64,000 bases of DNA from contig NZ_CP080383.1 of NCBI RefSeq assembly GCF_019443325.1, positions 1,054,001 through 1,118,000 on the forward strand. Direction: 5' to 3'. Of the stretch, positions 62,567-64,000 are shown piece after piece (position 1 is the first letter of the stretch; every line of letters starts with the position of its first letter). The notes under the pieces are model-generated. The model worked only from the letters and a program-made list of their open reading frames with translations. It was not told the origin of the DNA and searched no databases. The translations under genes and the position numbers were made by a program. The stretch comes from Cryobacterium sp. PAMC25264 (GTDB taxonomy: Bacteria > Actinomycetota > Actinomycetes > Actinomycetales > Microbacteriaceae).

Positions 62567-63406
62567 TCAGACGGCAACTGGCGCCTTGATGGCGGGGTGG
62601 TGCTGATAGTCCACGATCTCGAGGTCCTCGAACTCGTAGTCGAAGATGCTCTCCCGTTCGGTGGTGATCCTCAACGTCGGCGCCGGGTGGGGCGTACGGC
62701 TGAGTTGCTCGGTGACCTGCTCGATGTGGTTGGAGTAGATGTGGCAGTCCCCGCCGGTCCAGATGAAGTCGCCCACCTCGAGACCGGTCTGGGCGGCCAC
62801 GAGGTGCGTGAGCAACGCGTAGCTGGCGATGTTGAACGGCACGCCGAGGAACAGGTCAGCGCTGCGCTGGTAGAGCTGGCAGGAGAGCTTGCCGTCGGCG
62901 ACGTAGAACTGGAACAGGGCGTGGCACGGCGCCAGCGCCATGTCGGGGATGTCGGCGACGTTCCAGGCCGACACGATGATGCGCCGGGAATCCGGGTTGG
63001 TCTTGAGGGTCTCGATGACCTGGGCGATCTGGTCGATGTGGCCGCCGTCCGGCGTCGGCCAGGAGCGCCACTGCACGCCGTAGACCGGTCCGAGTTCACC
63101 CTGCTCGTCAGCCCACTCGTTCCAGATGCGCACGCCATGCTCCTTCAACCAGCCCACATTGCTTTCGCCGCGGAGGAACCAGAGCAGTTCGTACGCGAGC
63201 GACGGGAAGTGCACCCGTTTGGTGGTGATCAGCGGGAAGCCCTGGCTGAGGTCGAAGCGCAACTGTGCGCCGAACACACTCAGGGTTCCGGTTCCGGTGC
63301 GGTCGGCCTTGTTCGCTCCGGTTTCGAGCACCAGGCGCAGCAGGTCCTCGTATGGGGTGGCGATCGCGGTGGCGTCGCTCAGGCTGGGTTCCGGCTGAGT
63401 GTTCAT
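62567..63406 (-). CDS. thyA: Thymidylate synthase
   Basis: 279-residue ThyA, converting dUMP and methylene-tetrahydrofolate to dTMP and dihydrofolate. [20 protein letters not shown] at the N-terminus, catalytic Cys about 161 in [30 protein letters not shown] and the C-terminal KAPVAV. TAGATT ends 7 bp before ATG 63406, so the thyA-folA transcript is probably leaderless. Full-length and without deviations. Confidence 0.98.
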   Translation of the reverse strand: MNTQPEPSLSDATAIATPYEDLLRLVLETGANKADRTGTGTLSVFGAQLRFDLSQGFPLITTKRVHFPSLAYELLWFLRGESNVGWLKEHGVRIWNEWADEQGELGPVYGVQWRSWPTPDGGHIDQIAQVIETLKTNPDSRRIIVSAWNVADIPDMALAPCHALFQFYVADGKLSCQLYQRSADLFLGVPFNIASYALLTHLVAAQTGLEVGDFIWTGGDCHIYSNHIEQVTEQLSRTPHPAPTLRITTERESIFDYEFEDLEIVDYQHHPAIKAPVAV

Positions 63407-63505
63407 TGGCTCAAATCTACCCGGTGCACGCCGTCTCCGGAGTATTGTTTCGCGGTGCCGAAACCCGCCACGGCGCGGCTTTCAGCCGGTGTGGCAAACG
63501 GATGC

Positions 63506-63607
63506 TTGATTTCTGTGTACGTTCACAGTAATGTCTGTCCGAGTCGGGGATGAGCTGGTCAACTGCTTTTTCCCCACGCCTGGGAACGTGCACAGACGCA
63601 CGTTCCC
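63506..63607 (+). promoter_or_regulatory. Promoter with LacI-type operator before the secreted glycosidase gene
   Basis: TTGATT (63506-63511), 17-bp spacer, TAATGT (63529-63534). Inside the spacer lies TGTGTACGTTCACA (63514-63527), one mismatch from the perfect palindrome TGTGAACGTTCACA typical of LacI-family operators. Further down GGGAACGTGC (63582-63591) and its exact complement (63598-63607) form a 10-bp hairpin in the leader. Confidence 0.75.
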
Positions 63608-63615
63608 GCCTACAT

Positions 63616-63644
63616 CAATGAAGTTGGCACAACAATGAAGTTGG
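63616..63644 (+). repeat. 12-bp direct repeat at the start region of the glycosidase gene
   Basis: CAATGAAGTTGG occurs at 63616-63627 and again at 63633-63644, 17 bp apart. The second copy carries the ATG at 63635. The duplication offers two similar start contexts and may be a small replication slip. Confidence 0.7.
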
Positions 63645-64000
63645 AGCGCATGGATCTCACCCTCACCCCTCCCCGGGCCAAGCTGCACGCCGCACGCCGC
63701 CCGATCATCGCATCGGTTGCCGCCCTGGCAATTGCGGCGGCACCGCTGTTGGCACTGGCCCCGGCGGCTCCGTCGGCCGCCGCGACGGGCACCTCGGTCA
63801 ACCTGGACCTGACCGGCCAGTGGCAATTCTCGCTGGGCGACGATCTCGCCTGGGCCGACCCGGCCTTCGACGATTCCGCCTGGTCGGCCGTGACGGTGCC
63901 CGCGGTGGGCGGCGGCCGCGAGTTCGACGACTACGACGGCTTCGCCTGGTACCGGCTCACCTTCGACCTGCCCACCGAGGCGGCGGGCACCAATCTGGTG
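63635..64000 (+). CDS. Secreted protein with GH2-like jelly-roll domain (glycoside hydrolase, 3' end beyond window)
   Basis: The first 122 codons. ATG 63635 or ATG 63650 may start it. The N-terminus has a basic stretch (ARRPIIASVAALAIAAAPLL) and a long signal helix ending LAPAAPSAAA with likely cleavage after AAA. The mature part, NLDLTGQWQFSLGDDLAWAD then FDDSAWSAVTVPAV and DGFAWYRLTFDLP, is the galactose-binding-like domain that opens GH2 and related glycosidases. Secreted, acting on extracellular polysaccharide. A LacI-type operator overlaps the promoter. The catalytic domain is outside the window, so the enzyme class is a guess. Confidence 0.75.
   Translation, partial: MKLERMDLTLTPPRAKLHAARRPIIASVAALAIAAAPLLALAPAAPSAAATGTSVNLDLTGQWQFSLGDDLAWADPAFDDSAWSAVTVPAVGGGREFDDYDGFAWYRLTFDLPTEAAGTNLV

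Noticed and set aside
1..64000. tRNA, rRNA, insertion sequences or prophage genes
   Set aside because: No transposase, integrase, phage structural gene, or tRNA-like cloverleaf with CCA-end context was recognised on either strand; a tRNA scan would be decisive.

Overview
The window is a GC-rich, gene-dense stretch of chromosome from a Gram-positive actinobacterium, most likely a member of the Microbacteriaceae (a Cryobacterium-like genus). The grounds are the very high GC in third codon positions, frequent GTG starts, short ATGA/GTGA overlaps, many leaderless-type promoters, type III glutamine synthetase, a HelR-like RNA polymerase motor and an HspR-type HAIR operator. I saw no rRNA, tRNA, CRISPR array, insertion sequence or prophage.

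Layout. (1) 1-12.4 kb: a LacI-type repressor diverges from a long, tightly overlapped catabolic operon: CUT1 sugar ABC importer, SDR dehydrogenase, two heparinase II/III-type lyases, a DUF624 membrane protein, KDPG aldolase, KDG kinase and a DUF4862 protein. With KduD and KduI at 49-50.6 kb this makes a complete route from unsaturated uronates (from alginate, pectin or glycosaminoglycans) through KDG to pyruvate and glyceraldehyde-3-phosphate. (2) 12.5-15.5 kb: histidine phosphatase, then a CoA-disulfide reductase/rhodanese gene under a CsoR/CstR-type operator. (3) 15.5-21.7 kb: a LacI repressor and a divergent Pot-type ABC importer operon that ends in an adenosine-deaminase-family gene. (4) 22.5-28.3 kb: jetA-jetB-jetC of a Wadjet/MksBEF SMC defence system with no jetD next to it. 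(5) 28.3-36 kb: small metabolic genes, a truncated alkD, a ribose-type ABC importer, a lipoprotein. (6) 36-45 kb: a ClpC-like unfoldase with a HAIR operator and TTG start, glutamine synthetase III, HelR, and a doxX-tetR pair. (7) 45-55 kb: PfkB-type sugar kinase, a small Cys-rich protein under a CsoR/CstR operator, NAD(P)H-hydrate epimerase, KduD/KduI, a glutathionyl-hydroquinone-reductase-like enzyme, and an ABC ATPase with a membrane partner. (8) 55-64 kb: a four-domain persulfide enzyme under the third CsoR/CstR operator, an APC permease, a stand-alone LigD-type polymerase domain, a CPBP protease, ThyA-DHFR, and the start of a secreted jelly-roll glycosidase behind a LacI-type operator.

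Three signals are not explained by the genes. First, eight copies of a strictly 57-bp palindrome (24-9-24) lie at gene ends; three of the four loci include head-to-tail pairs with an exact 73-bp period. A second palindrome of fixed 63-bp length occurs three times. Second, eight plus-strand genes are each broken by exactly one missing base, mostly at G or C runs, which looks more like systematic sequencing deletions than real decay. Third, nine genes carry TAnnnT placed 6 or 7 bp before the start codon, the signature of leaderless transcripts, and this settles several starts.
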